Notes under the pieces: generated by a model
The model's input: the letters and a program-made list of their open reading frames with translations, nothing else
What the model was told of the DNA's origin: nothing
The model's database searches: none
In this document: one piece after another, positions 1 to 7,576 of the stretch
How the letters are laid out: each line of letters starts with the position of its first letter
Numbering within the stretch: the stretch's first letter is position 1
Translations under genes and position numbers: made by a program
Source: Chloroflexota bacterium
GTDB lineage: Bacteria; Chloroflexota; UBA11872; VXNJ01
NCBI GenBank assembly: GCA_009840625.1
Contig: VXNJ01000006.1
Span: 1-64,000, forward strand
Length of the DNA: 64,000 nucleotides
Direction: 5' to 3'

Positions 1-110
1 CCCCCCCCCCCCCCCCCCCCCCCGCCAACCCCCGCCCCCCCCCCCATTTTTTAAACCCCCACCCCCCCCCGCGGGGGCCGCCGGGGGGGGCGGGCCCCGG
101 CGCCGGGCCG
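1..110. other. Homopolymer-rich contig-end sequence
   Basis: The stretch is almost entirely C runs, then G runs, with one short A/T patch. Read in the secA frame it gives Gly/Pro-rich nonsense rather than a SecA tail. It looks like a low-quality contig end or assembly artefact, not biology. Confidence 0.7.
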
Positions 111-2613
111 CCCGGCGCTGAGACCGGTTGGGGCCGGGCTGCCGCGCCTGCGCTTGGCCACGGCCGGCCGGCGCGGCCGCACGGCCGGCTTTGAGCGCCT
201 GGTTGGTCAGCACGCTTTCGCGCTCCACCTGCGCCGCCGGCTGCAGCCGAAAGAACCGCTGCAGGCTCTCGCGCCGCAGGGTGTCCTGCAACTGGCCGAA
301 CATCGCGAACGCGTGGCGCCGGAACTCCACCAGCGGGTTCTGCTGCCCGATCGAGACCAGGCCGATTCCCTGGCGCAGCTCTTCTATGCCGGTCAGGTGC
401 TCCACCCAGAGCAGGTCCAGGGTCTGGACCATGATCCAGCGCAGCGCCGGCGGCAGCAATTCGGGGTTGATTTCGGCGAATTTGGCCCGGTGGGCCGCGT
501 CGGCCGCCGACTCGAAAGCGGAAGTGATCGCGGACCGATCCTGGTCGATCAGATTGTTCCAATCGAAGGGTTCGGGAAGATTCAGCAGCATCGTCAGGTT
601 GCGGGCCGCGGCGGCGATGTCGTCCGGATCGGACTCGGCGTCGAGCTCGTGGCTTTCCACCAATTCGGCGATCTCATCGGCGAGCATCGCGCCTATCTGG
701 GCCTCGGGGTCAAGGTCCCGGTCAAGGTAACCGCCGCGCTGGCGATAAACGACCTGGCGCTGACGATTGATCACGTCATCGAACTCGACCACGTGGCGCC
801 GGATGTCAAAGTTTTGCGATTCCACCCGGCTTTGCGCCGATTCAATCGACCGGGTGATGATCTTGTTCTCGATCGGCACGTCCTCGGATATGCCAAGGCG
901 CTCCATCACGCCGGCGACCCGGTCGGAGCGGAACCTGAGCATGAGGTCGTCCTCGAGCGAGACGAAGAAGCGAGATTCGCCGGGGTCGCCCTGGCGTCCG
1001 GAGCGGCCGCGCAACTGGTTGTCGATCCGCCTTGACTCGTGGCGCTCGGTACCCAGCACGAACAGTCCGCCCAGTTCGGCGACGTCCGGCCCGAGTTTGA
1101 TGTCCGTGCCGCGGCCGGCCATGTTGGTGGCGATCGTTACCGCCCCCGGCTGGCCGGCTTCGGCCACGATTTCCGCTTCCTGGGCGTGGAAGCGGGCGTT
1201 GAGCAGCTGATGCGGAATTTTTTCGACGCGCAGCATCCGCCCCAGGTGCTCCGAGGACTCGATCGACGTCGTCCCGACCAGGACCGGTCGGTTTTGCCGG
1301 TTCAGCCGGGCGATCTCGGCGACCACGGCCCGGTTCTTGGCCGCCTTGGTCTTGTAGACCAGATCGGTGTGGTCGCGCCGGACCATCGGGGCGTTGGTGG
1401 GGATTTCGCGAACCCGCAGCCCGTAGATCTTGTGCAGTTCCTCTTCCTCGGTCTTGGCGGTTCCGGTCATGCCGGCCAGCTTCGCGTAGGCGCGGAACAG
1501 GTTCTGGAAGGTGATCGTGGCCATGGTGCGGGTCTCGGCCTGAATCTGCACGTGCTCCTTGGCCTCAATCGCCTGGTGCAGGCCCTCTCCGAACCGGCGG
1601 CCGTGCATCATCCGCCCGGTGAATTCGTCGACTATGACGATCTCGGCCCGAACGTCGCGGGCATCGACCACCGCGCCGTCGCGGTAAAGAACGTAGTCGC
1701 GACCGCGGTGATACAGTGCCTTGGCCCGCAGCGCCTGCTGCAGGTAGTGCAGCAGCTGGTAGTTGCCCTCGGCGTAGATGTTCTTGATGCGCAGACGCCG
1801 TTCGACCTTGTCGATGGCCTCATCGGTCGGATAGACGGCCCGCTGCTTGTGATCTATCTCGTAGTCGCGGTCTTCCCGGAACGGGCTCACGATCGCGGCG
1901 AAGTTCTGATACAGCGCGGTCGACTCGGCGATCTGCCCGGAAATGATCAACGGGGTCCGCGCCTCGTCGATCAGGATGTTGTCGACTTCATCAACAATGG
2001 CGAAATTGAGTCCCCGCTGGACGCGGTCCTCGAGCCGCTGGACCATGTTGTCGCGCAGGTAGTCGAATCCGATCTCGTTGTTGGTCCCGTAGGTGACGTC
2101 GCTGGCGTAGGCCTGGCGGCGGAGACTAACTTCCATGTCGGCGGCGATCACCCCCACCGTCATTCCCAGGCGCTCCAGGACCGGCCCCATCCAATCGCGG
2201 TCGCGGCGGGCCAGGTAGTCGTTGACGGTAACCACGTGCACGCCCTCGCCGGGCAGCGCGTTCAGATAGGCCGCCAGCGGGGCGACGTACGTCTTGCCCT
2301 CGCCCGTCTTCATCTCCGCCACCGCGCCCTCGTGGAGGACCGCGGCACCGACTATCTGCACGTCGAACTGGCGGTCGCCGATCGTGCGCTCGGTCGACTC
2401 GCGCACCGCGGCGAACGCCTCGGCGCGCAGATCGTCCAGCGACCGCCCCCGTTGCAGCTGCTCGCGCAGCCGCCCGGTCACGCCGGCCAGCCCGGCGTCG
2501 TCGAGCCGGCGGAACTCGCCAGCCAGCGCGTTGGCGCGCTCGACCAGGCGGGAGTGGCGGCGCATGGTCCGGGCCGGACTATCACGTAGCAGGCCGGTTA
2601 ATTTATTCAGCAT
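1..2613 (-). CDS. secA: Preprotein translocase ATPase SecA, C-terminus cut by window edge
   Basis: SecA is the motor ATPase that pushes unfolded preproteins through SecYEG at the cytoplasmic face of the membrane. The ATG at 2613 begins MLNKLTGLL. Walker A MKTGEGKT lies at residues 101-108, the helicase motif DEVD at 208-211 is followed by ILIDEARTPL, and the second nucleotide-binding domain has MAGRGTD at about 498-504. Recognisable SecA sequence (helical wing and scaffold) continues to about residue 828. Past that the frame enters a basic linker and then the homopolymer artefact, so the real C-terminus, including any zinc-binding SEC-C tail, is not visible. The usual Ser after DEVD is Asn here, a minor change. 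The gene lies downstream of rho-rplI-dnaB on the same strand, 111 bases after dnaB. Confidence 0.95.
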   Translation of the reverse strand, partial: MLNKLTGLLRDSPARTMRRHSRLVERANALAGEFRRLDDAGLAGVTGRLREQLQRGRSLDDLRAEAFAAVRESTERTIGDRQFDVQIVGAAVLHEGAVAEMKTGEGKTYVAPLAAYLNALPGEGVHVVTVNDYLARRDRDWMGPVLERLGMTVGVIAADMEVSLRRQAYASDVTYGTNNEIGFDYLRDNMVQRLEDRVQRGLNFAIVDEVDNILIDEARTPLIISGQIAESTALYQNFAAIVSPFREDRDYEIDHKQRAVYPTDEAIDKVERRLRIKNIYAEGNYQLLHYLQQALRAKALYHRGRDYVLYRDGAVVDARDVRAEIVIVDEFTGRMMHGRRFGEGLHQAIEAKEHVQIQAETRTMATITFQNLFRAYAKLAGMTGTAKTEEEELHKIYGLRVREIPTNAPMVRRDHTDLVYKTKAAKNRAVVAEIARLNRQNRPVLVGTTSIESSEHLGRMLRVEKIPHQLLNARFHAQEAEIVAEAGQPGAVTIATNMAGRGTDIKLGPDVAELGGLFVLGTERHESRRIDNQLRGRSGRQGDPGESRFFVSLEDDLMLRFRSDRVAGVMERLGISEDVPIENKIITRSIESAQSRVESQNFDIRRHVVEFDDVINRQRQVVYRQRGGYLDRDLDPEAQIGAMLADEIAELVESHELDAESDPDDIAAAARNLTMLLNLPEPFDWNNLIDQDRSAITSAFESAADAAHRAKFAEINPELLPPALRWIMVQTLDLLWVEHLTGIEELRQGIGLVSIGQQNPLVEFRRHAFAMFGQLQDTLRRESLQRFFRLQPAAQVERESVLTNQALKAGRAAAPAGRGQAQARQPGPNRSQRRAARRRGPPPPAAPAGGGGGLKNGGGGGGWRGGGGGGG

Positions 2614-2724
2614 GTTCGGTGCGGCGGGCAGATTGGTCCCGGTGCAGGATCCCGGCGGCCGAAGCCGTCGCCACGATTCTCCAACGCGACCGGCCGGATA
2701 CGCCCCGGGCGCCAAGTCGCCGCC

Positions 2725-4059
2725 CTAGTACTGCGGGGCCGGTTCGCGAGCCAGGAAGTGGCCGAATTCGCGCACGAAGATCGCATCCACGATCCCAGTC
2801 TGGCCGTGGCGGTGCTTGGCGACCTCGATGGTCAGCTCAACCGGGCCGCTGTGCGGAAGGTCGCCGCCTTCCGGATAAAGGAATATGACGACGTCCGAGT
2901 CCTGTTCGATCGATCCGCTTTCGCGCAGGTCGGACAGCCGCGGGCGCTGCTGGGTTCGCATCTCGATCGCGCGTGAAAGCTGCGCCCCGGCGATGACCGG
3001 CACGTCCAGCTCGCGCGCCAGCTGCTTCAAAGCCCGGGTAATCTGCGAGATCTGCTGGACCCGGTTTTCCTGTTCGCGGTGCGGGCGCATCAACTGCAGG
3101 TAGTCGATGATCACCAGACCAATGTGATGGTCCAGCTTCAGGCGGCGGGCCTTTGAACGCAGTTGCAATTCGGTCAGCGCCGGAGTGTCGTCGAGGTAAA
3201 TCGGAACCTCGCTCAAGTTGCCGGCTTCGATGCCCACGATTCCGAATTCTTCGTCGGTGAGGTCGGCGTCGCGCAGCTTGGTCGAGTCGATTCGGGTCTG
3301 CATGCTTAGCAGCCGTTGCGTCAACTGCTTGGGCGAGACCTCCAGCGTAAAGATTGCCACCGGAACGTCGTGCAGGCTGGCCGCGCGCCAGGCGATGTTG
3401 AGCAAAAACGAAGTCTTGCCTATCCCGGTCCGGGCCGCGACCGTAATCAAGTCTGACGCCTGGAATCCCCCCAGGATTTCGTCCAGGCGGGTGAACCCGG
3501 TGTGAACCCCGGCCAGCAGTTGGCCCTCCTCGCGCCGCTTCAACAGATCGTCGACGAAGGGGCCCAGCAGGTCGCGGACGTGCTGGTAGTTGCCCGAATC
3601 GGTATTGGCGGCCAGTTGAAAGAGCAGTTCCTGGGCGCGGGAGACCACCGCATCGGCGTCCGCCCCCCGGGCGTAGGCGAGGTCGGACAGTGCTTGGGCG
3701 CCGTCGATTACCTGGCGCAGGGTCGCGTTGCGCTTGACGATTTCGGCGTAATAGCGGACGTTGACCGATGTGGGGACCTCGTGGCCCAGCATGCCCAGAT
3801 ATCCCGCGCCGCCGACCGCGTCGAGGTTTTCGGACCGCTCCAGCTCGTCGATGACGAGCATCAGGTCGGCAGGCTGGTTGCGCGCCGCCAGGCTCTCGAT
3901 CGCCCGGTAAATGAGTCGGTGCGGTTGCCGGTAGAAGTCCGACTCGGAAAGGAAATCGGCGATCTTGGTGATGCCCTGCGGGTCGAGCAGGAGCGAGCCC
4001 AGTACGGAGCGCTCGGCATCCTCGCTGTGCGGAGGAACGCGCAGGTCGTTGGTGCTCAT
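2725..4059 (-). CDS. dnaB: Replicative DNA helicase DnaB
   Basis: The hexameric 5'-3' helicase at the replication fork. The 444-residue length is normal for an intein-free DnaB. The N-terminal primase-interacting domain spans about residues 8-110 (SEDAERSVLGSLL). The RecA-like ATPase domain carries Walker A ARTGIGKTS near 209-217, where many DnaB proteins read ARPSMGKT, and Walker B VIIDYLQLM. The DnaB-typical E(S/R)GSIEQDSDVV segment is close to the C-terminus. It is preceded by rplI by 64 bases on the same strand, the rplI-dnaB neighbourhood common in bacteria, and followed by secA. Confidence 0.96.
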   Translation of the reverse strand: MSTNDLRVPPHSEDAERSVLGSLLLDPQGITKIADFLSESDFYRQPHRLIYRAIESLAARNQPADLMLVIDELERSENLDAVGGAGYLGMLGHEVPTSVNVRYYAEIVKRNATLRQVIDGAQALSDLAYARGADADAVVSRAQELLFQLAANTDSGNYQHVRDLLGPFVDDLLKRREEGQLLAGVHTGFTRLDEILGGFQASDLITVAARTGIGKTSFLLNIAWRAASLHDVPVAIFTLEVSPKQLTQRLLSMQTRIDSTKLRDADLTDEEFGIVGIEAGNLSEVPIYLDDTPALTELQLRSKARRLKLDHHIGLVIIDYLQLMRPHREQENRVQQISQITRALKQLARELDVPVIAGAQLSRAIEMRTQQRPRLSDLRESGSIEQDSDVVIFLYPEGGDLPHSGPVELTIEVAKHRHGQTGIVDAIFVREFGHFLAREPAPQY

Positions 4060-4123
4060 CGGGGCGCTTCCGGACTGCGCCGGTTACACGCCAGGGCCGG
4101 CGCCGGCTGGGGCGCGGCCGCGG

Positions 4124-4642
4124 TCACTCGCTCGCCGCCGCCTGTTGCTGCTTGAGCTGCTCGCGGGCCAGGGCCTCGGCCTCGGCGGCCAGCTCGTCAA
4201 GGTCCATCACCTCGACGGTTATCGACGCCTCCAGCCCCGCGACAACCCGGACCGGAAGCGTGTAAATCCCCAGCGATCGGATCGGGTCGTGGATCGTGAT
4301 CCGGTGGCGGTCGATTTCAATACCGATCTGTTCGTTGAGCGCCTCAGCCACCTGCTGATTGGTAATCCGGCCGTGGATGCGGCCTTCAGAGCCGACCCGG
4401 GCCGGAATGATCACCGACGCGCCCTGCAGCTTGGAGGCCATTTCCTGGGCCTTCACCATCTCCTGCTGGGCGCGGTGGCTGGCGATCGCATGCTGGGTGC
4501 GCTGGTCTCGCAACACCCCCGGGGTCGCCGGGCGGGCCAGTTGCTTGGGGATCAGGTGGTTGCGGGCGAACCCGGGCGCAACCTCCGTGATTTCGCCGAC
4601 CCGGCCAAGGTTCGGCACGTCGGTTAGGAGTATCACTTTCAT
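4124..4642 (-). CDS. rplI: 50S ribosomal protein L9
   Basis: L9 is a two-domain protein of the large ribosomal subunit that binds 23S rRNA near the L1 stalk. The 172 residues start with the classic MKVILLTDVPNLG. The signature G.....V..GFARNHLIP follows, then the long connecting helix and a C-terminal domain from about residue 80. A Glu/Gln/Ala-rich tail (residues 148-172) is longer than in short L9 proteins. Its ATG overlaps the rho stop as ATGA (4639-4642), which indicates translational coupling to rho. Confidence 0.95.
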   Translation of the reverse strand: MKVILLTDVPNLGRVGEITEVAPGFARNHLIPKQLARPATPGVLRDQRTQHAIASHRAQQEMVKAQEMASKLQGASVIIPARVGSEGRIHGRITNQQVAEALNEQIGIEIDRHRITIHDPIRSLGIYTLPVRVVAGLEASITVEVMDLDELAAEAEALAREQLKQQQAAASE

Positions 4643-6015
4643 AGCGATTGCTTCTGGATTGTGCTCATGAAGTCGGCGTTGTCCCGGGTCTTCTTGAGCT
4701 GGTCGAGCATGAGTTCGATTGCGTCCTCGTCGCCAACCGCGATCAGCATTCGACGCAGCAACCAGCTCATCCGGGTCTTTTCATCGTCGAGCAGCAGCTC
4801 GATGCGGCGGGTACCAGATTTAATCACATCCACTGATGGGAATGTGCCGCGTTCGGCCAGGCGCCGATTCAGGATCAACTCCCAGTTGCCGGTGCCCTTG
4901 AACTCCTCGTAGATGACCTCGTCCATCCGCGAGCCGGTGTCAATGAGGCACGAGGCCAGGACGGTTAGCGAACCACCGTTTTCGATGTTGCGGCCGGACC
5001 CGAAGAATGTCTTCGGCGGTACCAGCGCGGCCGGGTCCACGCCTCCAGACAGGGTCTTGCCGGATGACGGGACCTGCAGGTTGTAGGCGCGCGCCAGGCG
5101 CGTGATCGAGTCCAGGAACAGGACCACGTTTGCGCCGTTTTCAACCAGCCGGCGGGCGCGTTGCATGGTCAGTTCGGCCACCCGGCAGTGGCTGTCGGGA
5201 TGCTCGTCGAATGTCGAGCTGATAACTTCGGCCTTGACGTTGCGCTGCCAGTCGGTGACTTCCTCGGGGCGCTCCCCGATCAGGGCTACCAACAGCTGCA
5301 GATCGTCGTAGTTGGCGCTGACCGACTTGGCGATGCGCTTCATCACTTCCGTCTTGCCGGCCTTCGGCGGCGAGACGATCAGGCCGCGCTGTCCGCGGCC
5401 GATGGGCGCGACCAGGTCGATGACGCGCGTGGTCAGGTCGGCACGCTCGTGTTCCAGCAGTATCTGGTCGGTCGGGAAAATCGGGACCAGGTTCCGGAAC
5501 CGCGGTCGCCGCGGCGCCTGCTTGGGATCGGCGTTGTTGATCGCCACTACGCGAACCAGGCCGCGGTACTTCTCGTTGTCCTTGGGGCGGCGGACCTGGC
5601 CGGTCACGAAATCGCCGGTCCGCATTCCGGTGCGCCGAATCTGGGCCTGCGATACGTATATGTCGGCCGGATCGGGCAGCCAGCGCTGGTTTCCGCGCAG
5701 GACTCCGAATCCCTCGGGTGTTATCTCAAGGACTCCGTGCACCAGCGAATTGGCCAAGCTCTCGTCGCTCTTGGCAATGATCAGGTCGACCAACGACCGC
5801 TTGTCGATCGGTTCCGGATCCCCGTTTTCTTCAACTCCGAGACGCTCGGCCAGCGAACGCAGCTCGTCGAAATCGCGGGCCATGAAATCGCGGGTCGAAA
5901 AAACGCCCAACAGCTCGGGGGCGCCGTTGATGGTTTCAATGTCGATGCTGCGCACGTTAGCGCCCCAATTGCCGCCCCGGCCGCGGTCACGGTAGGGTCT
6001 TCGGCGTCCGCTCAC
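4639..6015 (-). CDS. rho: Transcription termination factor Rho
   Basis: Rho is a hexameric RNA-dependent ATPase that ends transcription. The 458 residues contain an N-terminal helical domain (about 40-85), a cold-shock-like RNA-binding domain (about 93-165, with GFGVLR and the RNA-contacting DIYVS.AQIRR) and a RecA-like domain with Walker A SPPKAGKT at 215-222. The conserved sequence GGVDPAALVPPKTFFGSGRN and a C-terminal R-loop region are also present. A short basic Gly/Arg-rich leader (residues 3-17) precedes the fold. GTG at 6015 is chosen because GGAG lies 9 bases upstream. The gene appears to head a rho-rplI-dnaB-secA transcript. Confidence 0.96.
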   Translation of the reverse strand: MSGRRRPYRDRGRGGNWGANVRSIDIETINGAPELLGVFSTRDFMARDFDELRSLAERLGVEENGDPEPIDKRSLVDLIIAKSDESLANSLVHGVLEITPEGFGVLRGNQRWLPDPADIYVSQAQIRRTGMRTGDFVTGQVRRPKDNEKYRGLVRVVAINNADPKQAPRRPRFRNLVPIFPTDQILLEHERADLTTRVIDLVAPIGRGQRGLIVSPPKAGKTEVMKRIAKSVSANYDDLQLLVALIGERPEEVTDWQRNVKAEVISSTFDEHPDSHCRVAELTMQRARRLVENGANVVLFLDSITRLARAYNLQVPSSGKTLSGGVDPAALVPPKTFFGSGRNIENGGSLTVLASCLIDTGSRMDEVIYEEFKGTGNWELILNRRLAERGTFPSVDVIKSGTRRIELLLDDEKTRMSWLLRRMLIAVGDEDAIELMLDQLKKTRDNADFMSTIQKQSL

Positions 6016-6284
6016 TTGGAAAACTCCAGCCTGTTTGGCAAACGCGCTATCTCATCCGGCGGTGGTCGCGTGCCAAAAGTCTTGGCCGCCGCAACGGATG
6101 CGCTGGCGAAATGCCTGGTAAGGGTAAAGAACTACGGCGCAGGTCAATCGTCGCGAAAGGACTGGCTGTGGCACCGCCCAGGAGGCCGCCCGGGCGTGAA
6201 ATGAAAATCGTCCCGTCGGCTCGCAAAATAATACACCCTTCTGATAACACTTGGCTGCCGCGGCTCAAAAATCCGGGAGGCATA

Positions 6285-6887
6285 TTGGCCGAACCGACGC
6301 GACTCGGAGTCATCGGCGGCTCATTTGATCCCATCCACAACGGCCATCTCGCGCTGGCCCGGGTTTGCCTGGACACCGGCGCGGTGGGGCGGATCCTGCT
6401 CGTGCCGGCGGCCCAGGCCCCCCTGCGCGCGGCGCCGGCGGCGTCGCCGCAGCGGCGCCTGGAAATGTGCCGATTGGCAGCCGACGATGACGACCGGCTG
6501 GAGGTCTGCGACCTCGAAGTCCACCAGCGACGCGCCTATACGGTGGACACTCTGGCCCGGTTGGCGCAAATATTTCCCGACCGGCGGCTGGCGTTGGTTA
6601 TCGGCACCGATCTTCTGGCCGAACTGTCGCAGTGGCGCGACGTTCCCGGAATCCTGGCGCGGGCCGAGATCCTGGCGGTCACCCGCGGCGGCGGCCGGCA
6701 GGTCAAGATACCGGAGTGGATAAACCGACACCGCGGAGAAATGCGACACATCCTGGCCGACACCCCGCCAATCTCCTCGACCTTGGTTCGCTCGACCCTG
6801 GCCGCCGGCGATCCGATCGATGAATTCGTACCCGCCGCGGTCGCCGACTACATCCGGCGCAATCGGCTCTATTCGGGCCCCCAATGA
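6285..6887 (+). CDS. nadD: Nicotinate-nucleotide adenylyltransferase
   Basis: NadD converts nicotinate mononucleotide and ATP to deamido-NAD in NAD biosynthesis. The nucleotidyltransferase signature GSFDPIHNGH is at residues 12-21, and a C-terminal ISSTLVRS motif is present. The frame opens further upstream, but TTG at 6285 is preferred: GGGAGG (6275-6280) lies just upstream and this gives 200 residues, the normal family length. Upstream in-frame sequence is not NadD-like. nadE and its amidase partner lie at 25.2-26.9 kb in the same window. rsfS follows 26 bases after the nadD stop. Confidence 0.93.
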   Translation: MAEPTRLGVIGGSFDPIHNGHLALARVCLDTGAVGRILLVPAAQAPLRAAPAASPQRRLEMCRLAADDDDRLEVCDLEVHQRRAYTVDTLARLAQIFPDRRLALVIGTDLLAELSQWRDVPGILARAEILAVTRGGGRQVKIPEWINRHRGEMRHILADTPPISSTLVRSTLAAGDPIDEFVPAAVADYIRRNRLYSGPQ

Positions 6888-6912
6888 CGCTTGCCAGGAA
6901 ACGCGGCCGGGT

Positions 6913-7272
6913 GTGGTGAACGGACCCGAAGGCGACGCGATCCGGCGCCTGGCTCACGAACTGGCCCGGGAACTGGCGGCCAAGTCCGCCGACGACGTGC
7001 GCCTCATGGAAATCGCACCGATTTCGCCGATCGCCGATTATTTCGTTCTGGCGACCGCCAACACGCGGCTTCACATGCGGGGACTGGTGGACACGTGCCG
7101 CGACCTGGCGCCGAAGGGTGTTCACCCGCGGGTGGAAGGTCGTGCCGACGACGGGTGGGTCCTGGTCGACTGCGGAGACTTGATCGTGCACCTGTTCCTG
7201 GCCGACCCGCGCCGCTACTACGGCATCGACGAACTCTGGGGCGACGCACGCACGCTGTTGCATCTGGTGTGA
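6913..7272 (+). CDS. rsfS: Ribosomal silencing factor RsfS
   Basis: RsfS (Iojap/YbeB family) binds L14 on the 50S subunit and blocks subunit joining under starvation. With the GTG at 6913 the product is 119 residues, the usual size. Family motifs visible are D.....DYFVLATANTRLHMRG, then the EG.ADDGWVLVDCGD.IVHLF block and a terminal Y.I.ELW segment. Start codons at 6913 and 6916 are equivalent candidates; AGGAA at 6896-6900 is somewhat distant. nadD-rsfS adjacency is widespread in bacteria. Confidence 0.92.
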   Translation: MVNGPEGDAIRRLAHELARELAAKSADDVRLMEIAPISPIADYFVLATANTRLHMRGLVDTCRDLAPKGVHPRVEGRADDGWVLVDCGDLIVHLFLADPRRYYGIDELWGDARTLLHLV

Positions 7273-7360
7273 TCCTGCGCCCCACGGTGGCACTACCGCT
7301 TGGGGCAGATTTAAAATCTGGAGAGTGGAGTCCCGCGCGAAGAACCGTGGAGGGATTGAA

Positions 7361-7531
7361 TTGGCACGTCAGAAACCGGCCGTGAGCGTCCTCGAACTGG
7401 CCTTCGTGCTCGGAATGGGGATCGGGATCGGCGTGCTGCTTGGTTCGCACCGCTCGCTGCGCAAATTCGTGGGCGGTCTGGGACCGCTGGCGCGGCGACG
7501 CCAGGTCGACTACCAGGTCCTGAGGCAGTAG
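7361..7531 (+). CDS. Small single-span membrane protein, function unknown
   Basis: A 56-residue product starts at TTG 7361, chosen because GGAGGG (7349-7354) lies 6 bases upstream. A hydrophobic segment spans about residues 8-28 (LELAFVLGMGIGIGVLLG) and is followed by a short basic cytoplasmic-type tail rich in Arg. This resembles YtxH-like or stress-associated small membrane proteins only in general form. It lies 88 bases after rsfS and just before a strong hairpin, so it is probably the last gene of the nadD-rsfS unit. Confidence 0.6.
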   Translation: MARQKPAVSVLELAFVLGMGIGIGVLLGSHRSLRKFVGGLGPLARRRQVDYQVLRQ

Positions 7532-7549
7532 CGACCGGACCGAATCCGG

Positions 7550-7575
7550 GGACCGGCCGCTTTCAGCGCCGGTCC
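7550..7575 (+). terminator. Hairpin between convergent genes
   Basis: The perfect 8-bp inverted repeat GGACCGGC / GCCGGTCC encloses a 10-base loop and is followed by TTTAG on the plus strand. It lies between the convergent stops of the small membrane protein (7531) and mutS2 (7577), so it could stop transcription from the plus side and perhaps from both sides. Confidence 0.5.
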
Positions 7576-7576
7576 T

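Noticed and set aside
154-2589. Two long plus-strand open frames covering the first 2.6 kb
   Set aside because: They are antisense to secA; their translations show no family motifs, while the minus strand gives a complete SecA body. High GC leaves antisense frames open.
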